From an uncultured Prevotellaceae bacterium (GTDB lineage: Bacteria > Bacteroidota > Bacteroidia > Bacteroidales > Bacteroidaceae): a stretch of DNA of 64,000 nucleotides. The notes under the pieces were generated by a model that was given only the letters and a program-made list of their open reading frames with translations, was not told the DNA's origin and searched no databases. Positions 47,453-55,620 of this stretch are shown here, piece by piece (the stretch's first letter is position 1; every line of letters begins with the position of its first letter). The stretch lies in the NCBI GenBank assembly GCA_900318775.1, contig ONLY01000003.1, forward strand, positions 124,001-188,000, written 5' to 3'. The translations under genes and the position numbers were made by a program.

Positions 47453-47857
47453 ATGGCCAATTACATCTTTGAACATAAGGACAAGGTGCGCGACTACGAG
47501 TGCGACCTGCAGGGAATCGTGAATAACGCTAATTATCAGCACTATCTGGAACATTGCCGACATGAATTCCTGCTGGCTCACAACATCAGCTTTGCCGAAC
47601 TGCACGACAAGGGAACGGACGCTGTGGTGGCGCGACTGACCATGCAATTTAAGGTGCCGTTGAAGAGCCGCGACGAATACGTGACGAAACTCTGGATTAA
47701 GAAGGACGGCATGCGCTATATCTTCATGCAGGACATCTTCCGCCTGCCCGACATGAAGCTTTGCATCCGCGCACAGGTGGATTCGGTCTGCCTCGTGAAC
47801 GGAAGACTGGCGGAGAGTGCTGAACTGAACGAGAAATTCGCTCCTTTCCTGCAATAG
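47453..47857 (+). CDS. Acyl-CoA thioesterase, 4HBT hotdog family
   Basis: 134-aa hotdog-fold thioesterase. The segment VRDYECDLQGIVNNANYQHYLEHCRHEFL is the 4-hydroxybenzoyl-CoA thioesterase (YbgC/FadM-like) signature with the catalytic Asp in the DLQGIVNN position. Substrate probably a fatty or aromatic acyl-CoA. Start at ATG 47453 because the -7 box is upstream. dprA starts 2 nt after its stop. Confidence 0.9.
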   Translation: MANYIFEHKDKVRDYECDLQGIVNNANYQHYLEHCRHEFLLAHNISFAELHDKGTDAVVARLTMQFKVPLKSRDEYVTKLWIKKDGMRYIFMQDIFRLPDMKLCIRAQVDSVCLVNGRLAESAELNEKFAPFLQ

Positions 47858-47859
47858 TA

Positions 47860-48987
47860 GTGGACACGCAGGAAATCATCTCCACCATCGCACTGACCAA
47901 ACTGAAAGGCTTGGGACTGCTGAATGCCCGCACCCTGATGGACACAATGGGGTCGGCCAGCGAGGTGTTTGCCCACCGGAAAGACATCGTGAGCATCATC
48001 CCCGACGCCAGCCAGCGACTTGTGGCAGCACTGGCCGATACGGGTAGTGCGCTGAAGACTGCGGAGGAAGAGATGGAATTTATTGAGGAGAAACACCTGA
48101 AGGCGCTCACACTCTATGATGAGAACTATCCGCAAAGGCTGAAAGAGTGCGAGGATGCTCCTTTGGTGCTCTACAGCTGCGGCACAGCCGACCTGAACAG
48201 CCAGCGCATCATCAGCATCGTGGGCACTCGCAAGTGTTCCGAATACGGCCGAGAGGTGTGCCAAAACTTCATCGCCGACCTGAAGCGCTACTATCCCGAC
48301 ACGCTGATTGTGAGCGGTCTGGCCTACGGCATCGACATCTGCGCTCACCGTACAGCCCTCGACAACGGCATGTCCACCGTTGGCGTGCTGGCACATGGAC
48401 TGGACACCATCTATCCCTCCATGCACCGAAAAACAGCTGCTGACATGGTGCATCAGCAAGGAGGACTGCTGACGGAATACACCACCCACACCACACCAGA
48501 GAAAGGGAACTTTGTGCGGCGCAACCGCATCGTGGCAGGCATGTGCGACGCCTGTATTGTGGTGGAGAGCTCGCAGCGAGGCGGCTCGCTCATCACCGCC
48601 GAACTGGCATTGGAATACAACAGGGAAGTGCTCGCCTTCCCGGGGCGCGTGTATGATGAATGCAGCCAGGGATGCAACAACCTCATCCGCAGCCAGCAAG
48701 CTACACTCATCACCTGTGCCGAAGACCTTCTTCAAGCGATGGGCTGGAAGAACCCTTTAGAGAAAGCACCCAGACAGAAGGCCGTGCAGCAGGACCTTTT
48801 CCCTGATCTGACCGATGAAGAGCGCGCTATCGTGAACACATTAAAAAATGTCGATGACAAACATGTAAACCAGATTGCCATCGACACTAATATTCCTTAT
48901 GCACGCGTAAGCATGCTGCTGTTTGACCTTGAAATGAACGGTATCGTCAAGGCGCTCGGAGGCGCCAGATACCGGTTGACACATTGA
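47860..48987 (+). CDS. dprA: DNA processing protein DprA
   Basis: Loads RecA on incoming single-stranded DNA during transformation; also kept in non-competent bacteria. 375 aa, GTG start two nt after the thioesterase stop. An N-terminal helix-hairpin-helix/SAM-like region is followed by the Rossmann core: ISIVGTRKCSEYG, VSGLAYGIDICAH, GVLAHGLDTIYPSMHR, FVRRNRIVAGMCDACIVVES and GGSLITAELALEYNREVLAFPG. A C-terminal winged-helix domain (ARVSMLLFDLEMNGIVKALGGARYR) completes the protein. No other competence gene is in the window. Confidence 0.96.
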   Translation: MDTQEIISTIALTKLKGLGLLNARTLMDTMGSASEVFAHRKDIVSIIPDASQRLVAALADTGSALKTAEEEMEFIEEKHLKALTLYDENYPQRLKECEDAPLVLYSCGTADLNSQRIISIVGTRKCSEYGREVCQNFIADLKRYYPDTLIVSGLAYGIDICAHRTALDNGMSTVGVLAHGLDTIYPSMHRKTAADMVHQQGGLLTEYTTHTTPEKGNFVRRNRIVAGMCDACIVVESSQRGGSLITAELALEYNREVLAFPGRVYDECSQGCNNLIRSQQATLITCAEDLLQAMGWKNPLEKAPRQKAVQQDLFPDLTDEERAIVNTLKNVDDKHVNQIAIDTNIPYARVSMLLFDLEMNGIVKALGGARYRLTH

Positions 48988-48988
48988 C

Positions 48989-50827
48989 CTACAGAGCCTG
49001 CATGTCATTCAACTTCTTGTAATAGCCATTCTGCGCTATCAACTCCTCGTGCGTGCCACGCTCCACAATCTTTCCATCGTGCAGCACATAAATCTCACTC
49101 GCATTCTTAATCGTTGACAGACGGTGAGCAATGGCAATGGTCGTGCGCGTTTTCATCAGCTTCTCCAACGCATCCTGCACCAGACGCTCACTCTCGGTAT
49201 CGAGCGCTGAAGTGGCCTCGTCAAGAATCAAAATAGGCGGATTCTTCAGAATGGCACGCGCTATGGAGATTCTTTGCCGCTGTCCGCCCGATAGGCGGCC
49301 ACCACGGTCACCAACATTCGTCTGGTAGCCATTCTCCATCTCCATAATGAAATCGTGCGCATTGGCGATTTTTGCCGCTGCTTCAACCTGCTCCTGTGTG
49401 GCATTCTCCACACCAAAGGCAATATTGTTGAAAATCGTGTCGTTGAAAAGAATTGCCTCCTGGTTCACATTGCCTATCAGTCCACGGAGCGAATGAATGG
49501 ACAGGTTGCGCACATCCTCGCCATCAATCTTAATAGCGCCACCTGACACATCATGGTAGCGGGGAATTAGATCAACCAGCGTGCTCTTTCCCGAACCCGA
49601 CTGGCCCACCAAAGCGATGGTCTGCCCCTTCTTGATAGTGATGTTGATGTCCTTCAAGATATCGCGGCCCGGAGTGTAGGCGAAATTCACATGGCTAATC
49701 TCGATGGAATCATCCAGAGATGTAACCTTCTTCGGATTGGCTATTTCCTTGATAGTATTCTCTGCCACAAGAATCTTGTTGATACGCTCCAGCGAAGCCA
49801 TACCCTTCTGGATGCTGTAGCCAGCCTTCGAGAGGTCCTTGATAGGCTGCAGCGTTGTGTAAAGAATCACTAAGTAATAGATGAAGCCACTCGCATCAAT
49901 AGGGCTCTGGCCAGAGAAGATGAGATAACCTCCGAACCAAAGCACAATCACAATCATGCAGGTGCCCAAGAACTCACTTACAGGGTGGGCAGACGACTGA
50001 CGAATGGCCACACGCATGGAGGCGTTGCGATACTCGTCGTTCACAGCCTTGAAACGGTCTTCCATTTTCTTTTCAGCAATGAACGCCTTAATGATGCGCA
50101 AGCCGCCCAGCGTTTCCTCTATCTGACTAATGCCATCGCTCCACTTTGACTGGGCATAAAGCGAACGGGCCTTCAACTTCTTGCCGATGCGGCCAATGCC
50201 GCCTGCCATCAAGGGCACCACCAACAAGGTGAACAGCGTAAGCTGCCAACTCATGGCAAACATCGTACCGATATACACCAGAATGAAGATTGGGTTCTTG
50301 ATGACCATGTCGAGCGACGATGTGATACTGCTATCTATCTCGCTGACATCGGTGCTGACACGAGCTAGAATGTCGCCCTTGCGCTCTTCGGAGAAAAACG
50401 AAAGGGGCAACGAAAGAATCTTCTTGTAGATATCCACGCGGATATCACGCACGATACCCGTACGCAACGGCATCAGACAAGCAGAACCGCCAAAGTAGGT
50501 AGCCGTCTTCAGCAACGTAAGGAACGCCAAAATCAGACCCAGCACCAACAAGGTGGTGGAAGGACCATAAGTGTTCACTAATAGCTGAGAGTAGTAATAG
50601 CCATTGTTCTTAGCCACCTCAATTAGGTTTTTCCACCCGCCAGTGCCCCATTCCATATAGGAATACGTCTCTGTGTCCACCTTGAAGAGTATCTGCAAGA
50701 TGGGCAGCAGCACGGAGAAAGAGAACACGTTGAATATAGCCGCCAAGACATTCAAGACCAGCGTGCCAACGATGTATTGCTTATAACGGGCAAAATACTT
50801 GCCCATCTGCTGAAAGAATTCTTTCAT
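48989..50827 (-). CDS. ABC exporter, MsbA-like half transporter
   Basis: 612 aa: N-terminal six-helix exporter domain (about 1-330) and C-terminal ATPase. Walker A GQSGSGKST, signature LSGGQRQRISIARAIL, Walker B ILILDEAT and the H-loop AIAHRLSTI are all present, so it should be active as a homodimer. In Bacteroidetes this type is annotated as lipid A/multidrug exporter; lipid A-core flipping is plausible but not proven. It follows the SufE-like gene by 5 nt on the minus strand. Confidence 0.92.
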   Translation of the reverse strand: MKEFFQQMGKYFARYKQYIVGTLVLNVLAAIFNVFSFSVLLPILQILFKVDTETYSYMEWGTGGWKNLIEVAKNNGYYYSQLLVNTYGPSTTLLVLGLILAFLTLLKTATYFGGSACLMPLRTGIVRDIRVDIYKKILSLPLSFFSEERKGDILARVSTDVSEIDSSITSSLDMVIKNPIFILVYIGTMFAMSWQLTLFTLLVVPLMAGGIGRIGKKLKARSLYAQSKWSDGISQIEETLGGLRIIKAFIAEKKMEDRFKAVNDEYRNASMRVAIRQSSAHPVSEFLGTCMIVIVLWFGGYLIFSGQSPIDASGFIYYLVILYTTLQPIKDLSKAGYSIQKGMASLERINKILVAENTIKEIANPKKVTSLDDSIEISHVNFAYTPGRDILKDINITIKKGQTIALVGQSGSGKSTLVDLIPRYHDVSGGAIKIDGEDVRNLSIHSLRGLIGNVNQEAILFNDTIFNNIAFGVENATQEQVEAAAKIANAHDFIMEMENGYQTNVGDRGGRLSGGQRQRISIARAILKNPPILILDEATSALDTESERLVQDALEKLMKTRTTIAIAHRLSTIKNASEIYVLHDGKIVERGTHEELIAQNGYYKKLNDMQAL

Positions 50828-50832
50828 TATCT

Positions 50833-51258
50833 CTAACTGTTCTTAGCCTTGAATGCCATAGCATAAAGCTTCATCTGCTTCATCATGGCAAGCAAACCGT
50901 TACTACGAGTAGGGGAAAGGTGCTCCTTCAAGCCGATATCCTCAATGAAGTGAAGATCGGCGCTCAAGATGTCGTCAGGAGTCTGGTTGTCCAACACGCG
51001 GATGAGAAGCGTCACGATGCCTTTCACGATGAGGGCATCGCTCTCTGCCTGGAAATGAATCTTCCCCTCAGGAGTTAAGTCGGCCTGCAACCACACACGG
51101 CTCTGGCAGCCATCGATGAGGTTGCTCTCCACCTTGTACTGCTCTGGCAATGGCTCCTGCTCACCGCCAAGGTCAATGAGCATCTGATACTTATCCATCC
51201 AATCATCAAAGTCTTCAAACTCTTCGATAACTTCTTGCTGTCTTTCTTCTATTGTCAT
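50833..51258 (-). CDS. SufE-family Fe-S cluster assembly protein
   Basis: 141 aa. SufE accepts persulfide sulfur from the cysteine desulfurase SufS on a single Cys, which here is in NLIDGCQSRVWL. The rest (ESDALIVKGIVTLLIRVL, HLSPTRSNGLLAMMKQMKLYA) matches the family. No other suf genes are nearby; its close coupling with an ABC exporter gene has no obvious functional reason. Confidence 0.94.
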   Translation of the reverse strand: MTIEERQQEVIEEFEDFDDWMDKYQMLIDLGGEQEPLPEQYKVESNLIDGCQSRVWLQADLTPEGKIHFQAESDALIVKGIVTLLIRVLDNQTPDDILSADLHFIEDIGLKEHLSPTRSNGLLAMMKQMKLYAMAFKAKNS

Positions 51259-51293
51259 AACTCTTTTATTACCTAAGATATTCTATCAACTAT

Positions 51294-52271
51294 TCAATCA
51301 CCTGTTGTCTCTGTCCATATCACCTCCAGCATGGTTTGTCCAACCGCCTTGAGGGTTTGCTTGCTGATATTCTTGACGTTGTCGTTCACAGTGTGCCATG
51401 TTGCCGGGAAACCGCCACTCTCCGTGTCTGAGCCTATCACGTCGATACAAGGAATGCCGCCACGGTTCACCTGCAGGTGGTCGTCAGTAATCGCGCCTCC
51501 ATCATCCTCATAGCTGAAGTACTTCCCGTAGCCGATGCGATTCGCTGCAGCCCATACCTTGTCCACAATGGAAGGTGCATAGGCCATCGAGAACTGCTCA
51601 CGGTAGAACACCGTGTTGTGACCACCCACCATGTCGAGGTTAATTCCATAACGTGCCGTGTATCCGTCTATATGGCGGATGCCAGACCAATATTGACTGC
51701 CCAGACACCAGCTGTTCTCGTTGGAGGCGCCCGACTCGCCACTGTCCTCAGCATCCCAGCAGATGAAGTCAATGCCAACCTTCACGCGGTTAGAGTCGTT
51801 CTGCAAGTGCAGCTGACGAGCCATCTCCAGCATCACGGCAATGGAGCTGGCACCATCGTTCGCTCCATCAATCGGCACCACATGGTTGCGCTCATCAGGG
51901 TCGTTGTCGGCCCATTGACGGCTGTCCCAATGACCCGATACCAGGATGCGCTCCGAGGCCTCAGGATTATATGAAGCGATGATGTTGCGCATCTTCACTG
52001 GTGTGCCATCATAAAGCTCCGCGTCGGCATACTGGTCATACACGACTGCCCCCAGACGCTTGAACGTCTGCGCGATGTACTCACCGCAAGCATCGTGCGC
52101 CTCAGAATTCATCACTCGAGGTCCAAAAGCACACTGAGCTGCCACATACTGATAGGCAGAGTCTTCGCAGAACTCAGGAGCGGGCGACACATAGGAGACA
52201 TCCGCTACCTTCTTCTCCTTGCAGCCAAGCAGCAGCAACGAAACAAGCGAAAGATAGAGTATTTTTCTCAT
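51294..52271 (-). CDS. M28 family zinc peptidase / glutaminyl cyclase-like lipoprotein
   Basis: From ATG 52271 the product is 325 aa with a lipoprotein signal (SLVSLLLLGCKEKK). The M28 zinc-binding residues are visible: VSGHWDSRQWAD (His, Asp), DGANDGASS (bridging Asp), CWDAEDSGE (catalytic Glu region) and WHTVNDNV (final His). The family includes aminopeptidases and glutaminyl cyclases; the overall shape (HWDSR, DGANDGA) is close to bacterial glutaminyl cyclases that form N-terminal pyroglutamate, an attractive role because signal-peptidase products often begin with Gln in Bacteroidetes. The frame extends to 52397, overlapping rdgB, but the -7 box at 52292-52299 sets the start. Confidence 0.9.
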   Translation of the reverse strand: MRKILYLSLVSLLLLGCKEKKVADVSYVSPAPEFCEDSAYQYVAAQCAFGPRVMNSEAHDACGEYIAQTFKRLGAVVYDQYADAELYDGTPVKMRNIIASYNPEASERILVSGHWDSRQWADNDPDERNHVVPIDGANDGASSIAVMLEMARQLHLQNDSNRVKVGIDFICWDAEDSGESGASNENSWCLGSQYWSGIRHIDGYTARYGINLDMVGGHNTVFYREQFSMAYAPSIVDKVWAAANRIGYGKYFSYEDDGGAITDDHLQVNRGGIPCIDVIGSDTESGGFPATWHTVNDNVKNISKQTLKAVGQTMLEVIWTETTGD

Positions 52272-52291
52272 TTTTGATGAATTAACGGGTA

Positions 52292-52299
52292 CAAAGGTA
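52292..52299 (-). promoter_or_regulatory. -7 promoter box of the M28 lipoprotein gene
   Basis: TACCTTTG on the minus strand, 20 nt before the ATG at 52271; it decides the start codon. Confidence 0.6.
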
Positions 52300-52350
52300 G
52301 GGATTTTCAACGAAACCAGACGTGTGAACCCCCAAGAATGTGCACTTTCA

Positions 52351-52947
52351 TCAAGCATCGCGGAGGAATGCCGCAAGTTTCGCCACTGCACGCGCACGAT
52401 GGCTGATGCCGTTTTTCACCTCGTTGCCTAACTCTGCGAACGTCTGCTCGTAGCCGTCGGGCACAAAAAGCGGGTCGTAGCCAAAACCGCCAGCACCACG
52501 CTTTTCGTAAATGATGCGGCCCTCCACCGTTCCATCGAAGAAATGAGTCTGTCCTTCATAAATCAGCGCCACACATGTGCGGAAACAAGCCTTACGGTTG
52601 TCAATGCCCGAGAGCTTCTCCAGCAGCACGTCCATGTTTGCCTCATCCTTGCCGCCCTCGATAGAGCGCCCGTTCTTCACAGCATAGCGCGCCGAATAAA
52701 CGCCAGGCTCTCCATTCAGCGCCTCCACCTGCAGGCCAGAATCGTCGGCAAAACAGTCGTAGCCAAAATGCTCCTTCACATACGTTGCCTTCTGCAGGGC
52801 ATTCTCACGGAACGTGGTGCCCGTCTCAGGGATATCAGCCTCGCAGTCGATGTCCTTCAGACTCTTCACTTCATACTGCCCTTTCAAAATAGCGCGTATT
52901 TCCTCCAACTTATGCGCATTGTTGCTCGCAAAAACCAATGTCTTCAT
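52351..52947 (-). CDS. rdgB: dITP/XTP pyrophosphatase (non-canonical purine NTPase)
   Basis: Housecleaning enzyme hydrolysing ITP, dITP and XTP to monophosphates. 198 aa, standard length. [10 protein letters not shown] at the N terminus, [13 protein letters not shown] with the metal-binding Asp pair, [13 protein letters not shown] and [10 protein letters not shown] are the hallmark motifs. It is upstream of the M28 gene on the same strand, 79 nt away. Confidence 0.96.
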   Translation of the reverse strand: MKTLVFASNNAHKLEEIRAILKGQYEVKSLKDIDCEADIPETGTTFRENALQKATYVKEHFGYDCFADDSGLQVEALNGEPGVYSARYAVKNGRSIEGGKDEANMDVLLEKLSGIDNRKACFRTCVALIYEGQTHFFDGTVEGRIIYEKRGAGGFGYDPLFVPDGYEQTFAELGNEVKNGISHRARAVAKLAAFLRDA

Positions 52948-53068
52948 TTTCCTTTGTCATTTATTTGTCGTTTGTCACTTACAAAGTGTAAAATTAGTGT
53001 TTTTCTTTTAGCTTAAGTGTCATCTATCTCATGTTTTTGGTGATTAATCACATTTTTCTCCCTAATTA

Positions 53069-53100
53069 TTTGACAAATAGAAAAAGAATAGCTACTTTTG
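53069..53100 (+). promoter_or_regulatory. Promoter of the Lrp-type regulator gene
   Basis: -33 TTTG (53069-53072), exactly 20 nt, -7 TACTTTTG (53093-53100); ATG at 53122. Confidence 0.8.
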
Positions 53101-53121
53101 TTTACAAATTGTTTCAACAAA

Positions 53122-53646
53122 ATGGAAAAGATTGACAAGCTTGATAAGCAGATTATGGAGATCATCTCCGCTAACGCACGCATTCCATTCAAGGACGTCG
53201 CAGCCGTATGCGGCGTGTCGCGTGCAGCCATCCACCAACGTGTCCAGCGCCTCATCGACACCAATGTCATCGTAGGCTCTGGCTACGTCATCAACCCTAA
53301 AAGCCTTGGCTACAAAACCTGCACCTACGTGGGCATCCGCCTGGAGAAAGGCTCCATGTACGAGCGCGTGGTCAGCGAGCTGGACAAGATACCAGAGATT
53401 GTGGAGTGCCACTACACCACTGGCCCTTACACTATGATGGTGAAGCTCTATGCACGAGATAACGAGCAGCTCATGGACCTGCTCAACCGCAAGATACAGG
53501 GCATCACAGGTGTTGATTCCACCGAGACCCTCATTTCTCTCGACCAAAGCATCAAGAAGGAAGTGCCTATCTGCGTGACCGACAAGCAGGAAGAGAAAAT
53601 CCAGAAGGGCGGCAAAGCCAAAATTATTCTCGCTGAAGACGAGTAA
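53122..53646 (+). CDS. Lrp/AsnC family transcriptional regulator
   Basis: 174 aa. N-terminal winged helix-turn-helix (MEKIDKLDKQIMEIISANAR, then FKDVAAVCGVSRAAIHQRVQRL as the HTH) and C-terminal RAM effector domain (KIPEIVECHYTTGPYTMMVKL, ITGVDSTETLISL). Such proteins sense amino acids and form octamers. A C-terminal tail (DKQEEKIQKGGKAKIILAEDE) extends about 20 residues beyond the standard domain. It has its own promoter and terminator, so it is a single-gene unit; targets are not evident. Confidence 0.94.
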   Translation: MEKIDKLDKQIMEIISANARIPFKDVAAVCGVSRAAIHQRVQRLIDTNVIVGSGYVINPKSLGYKTCTYVGIRLEKGSMYERVVSELDKIPEIVECHYTTGPYTMMVKLYARDNEQLMDLLNRKIQGITGVDSTETLISLDQSIKKEVPICVTDKQEEKIQKGGKAKIILAEDE

Positions 53647-53676
53647 CTCGTACATCATCAGCATCTAAAGACAAAC

Positions 53677-53708
53677 AAAGAGGCGTGTCCACTCGGACAT
53701 GCCTCTTT
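53677..53708 (+). terminator. Intrinsic terminator of the Lrp-type gene
   Basis: 14-nt arms AAAGAGGCGTGTCC / GGACATGCCTCTTT (one G-T type mismatch) with a 4-nt loop, followed by TCTTTAT. Confidence 0.88.
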
Positions 53709-53970
53709 TCTTTATCCTCTCCCCAAGCCTCACAAAATAACTACAAGGATTTTGGGCTGGTTCATGCTTTTTCACTTACTTTGCAACCGTTCTTCTAGCT
53801 CAAAGAGAGCCTCACTCTTAGAGAGCAAAGAGACTTGGGCACCTCAAATCACATTTTTTTGGATGAAACAAATAGTAGGCGATGAAGAAAGATGTATGCC
53901 TACAGCTACCTTTACGCAGCTATTGACTATGTTCGTGTTGACATCCGCATGAAACCAATTTATAAACATC

Positions 53971-54567
53971 ATGAATAAGAATCTTTTGAAATTCGCTGTC
54001 ATCGTATGCAGCACAATGACAAGTTTGCTGATTGCCTGTGGCAACAAGAGCAACAACCCCGCAGAGAGTCAGGCCAACGACTCAACCCTAGTCATCAACC
54101 TCGACTCCATCGTCATCAAACCGTACATGGCATTTGGTTCCTCGCTGGCTGACGTAGAGAAGTTCATGAACGAAAACTATGCCGACTGGGAAGTAAAGAA
54201 TCCCGATACGCTGGAGTGTATCAAACAAGAAGAAGGATATTTGTGGGCACGCAATTATGTCAATGGCAAAAATGGAATAAGCTTCTGTTTCAAAGACGCC
54301 GATGCAACCAATCTTGCTCTCGTAGCTTACGACTACTTCTTCCCCATGCCATTGGAGCCCATCATGGCAGAACTGGATCGGCTGGGCTTCGAGAAGAAAG
54401 GAGAGGTGAAGTTTGAAGATTATAATGCCGACATCACCTATCTATATCTTTCTGCTGACGAAAAGAATGAGGTGCTGCTGTCTTCTTGGGAAAAGGATGG
54501 TGGCAGCTGGGCCATTAGTTTCCAACTCACCGACAAGAATGATTTGAACCTCCTTGTTAATCAGTAG
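53971..54567 (+). CDS. Small lipoprotein of unknown function
   Basis: 198 aa with a lipoprotein signal peptide and lipobox LLIACG (Cys about 23), then a polar Asn/Ser-rich linker (GNKSNNPAESQANDS). The mature domain has no motif I recognise; SLADVEKFMNENYADW and EPIMAELDRLGFEKKGEV suggest an alpha/beta fold seen in small Bacteroidetes lipoproteins. Probably anchored in a membrane facing the periplasm. About 320 nt separate it from the previous gene; a partial -7-like TTACTTTG occurs near 53778, but the spacing of its elements is not canonical. Confidence 0.8.
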   Translation: MNKNLLKFAVIVCSTMTSLLIACGNKSNNPAESQANDSTLVINLDSIVIKPYMAFGSSLADVEKFMNENYADWEVKNPDTLECIKQEEGYLWARNYVNGKNGISFCFKDADATNLALVAYDYFFPMPLEPIMAELDRLGFEKKGEVKFEDYNADITYLYLSADEKNEVLLSSWEKDGGSWAISFQLTDKNDLNLLVNQ

Positions 54568-54742
54568 GAATTAGAGGCACTTTGTTCATTCAATTGATAC
54601 AGCAGATAAAATTACAGTAATGCATTACTGGTTCATACCCCATCTATGTCACTGCAAATAGGGTAGACGCCAGTAAGAATACACGCGGATGGAGTCAGCA
54701 TGCTGACAGAATACAAGGATTCTGAACAGAAGAGCCTCTAAA

Positions 54743-54807
54743 CCGACGTCGTCGACATCGACCGACCGACCTCGACGATGTCGGTTCACCGATGTCGACG
54801 ACGTCGG
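54743..54807. repeat. Triple 19-bp palindromic repeat, period 23 (intergenic)
   Basis: Units at 54743-54761 (CCGACGTCGTCGACATCGA), 54766-54784 (CCGACCTCGACGATGTCGG) and 54789-54807 (CCGATGTCGACGACGTCGG), with 4-nt spacers. Units 2 and 3 are palindromes with one mismatch. Units 1 and 3 are reverse complements, giving 21-bp perfect arms (54740-54760 and 54790-54810). The same 65-bp architecture as 2062-2126, with a shared CCGATGT core. Confidence 0.85.
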
Positions 54808-54850
54808 TTTGGGAGTTGTGGGCACAGACTGGCCGAGGCACAAAAAGAAC

Positions 54851-54888
54851 GCACCCCTCAACTGCGGATGGTTGCAGTTGAGGGGTGC
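54851..54888. terminator. Strong hairpin, possible terminator
   Basis: Perfect 15-bp stem (GCACCCCTCAACTGC and complement) with an 8-nt loop, 30 nt beyond the deacetylase stop. No U-tract on either side, so its role as terminator is uncertain. Confidence 0.55.
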
Positions 54889-54918
54889 ATTGTATAAGGT
54901 CTGAAAGGATAGGTGGCA

Positions 54919-55560
54919 TCACTTCATATGGCGCGAATGCAGAAGGTTGTCGTCGAAGACTTTGAATTCATAGCCTTGCTGCTGAAGCCACTCGATGCTG
55001 CGCGGAAGGGCTGTCTTGAGCTTGTCGATGCTGCGCAGCGAGTCGTGGAAGGTGATGATGGAGCCGTTGCGGGTGTAGCGCTTCACGTTGTTGAAGACAT
55101 CATCAGCTGTGAGGCGGCGCGAGTAGTCGCGTGTGACGAGGTCCCACATGATGATGGTGTAGTGCCGACGGATGCGTATGTACTGCTGGTTCTTCATCCA
55201 GCCGCGTGGTGGGCGGAAGAGGTTAGAGTGGATAAGCATGTCGGCTTCGTTGGCGTTGCGCAAAAAGTGGCCGCTCGATACGGTGAATCCTCCCAGATGA
55301 TTGAACGTATGGTTGCCCAGGCGGTGTCCGTGCGAACGAATCAGTTCCAAGAGTTCGGGATACTTGCGCACGTTGTCACCCACCATGAAGAAAGTTGCCT
55401 TCACTCCATAGCGGTCAAGAGTCTCAATGAGCCAAGGAGTCGATTCGGGGATGGGACCGTCGTCGAAGGTGAGATACACAGCCTTCTCGTTGGGGTCCAT
55501 CCGCCATATCGCGCTTGGGTAGAGCCAGCGCAACCATTTGCTGGGTTGTTCTATAATCAT
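54919..55560 (-). CDS. Polysaccharide deacetylase (NodB homology domain)
   Basis: 213-aa carbohydrate esterase family 4 protein. The NodB motifs are TFDDGPIP (catalytic base Asp and metal Asp) and HRLGNHTFNHLGG (HxxxH metal ligands); FRPPRGWMK is motif 3 and IITFHDS motif 5. There is no clear signal peptide; the N-terminal WLRWLYPSAIWR is only mildly hydrophobic. Likely removes N-acetyl groups from peptidoglycan or another envelope glycan. Last gene after DUF2723 on the minus strand. Confidence 0.92.
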   Translation of the reverse strand: MIIEQPSKWLRWLYPSAIWRMDPNEKAVYLTFDDGPIPESTPWLIETLDRYGVKATFFMVGDNVRKYPELLELIRSHGHRLGNHTFNHLGGFTVSSGHFLRNANEADMLIHSNLFRPPRGWMKNQQYIRIRRHYTIIMWDLVTRDYSRRLTADDVFNNVKRYTRNGSIITFHDSLRSIDKLKTALPRSIEWLQQQGYEFKVFDDNLLHSRHMK

Positions 55561-55620
55561 GTTGGTTGTTCAAGCAAGACCCCTCCCCGTTCTCTGCGGA
55601 GCGGGAAGGGGCGATTTTCT

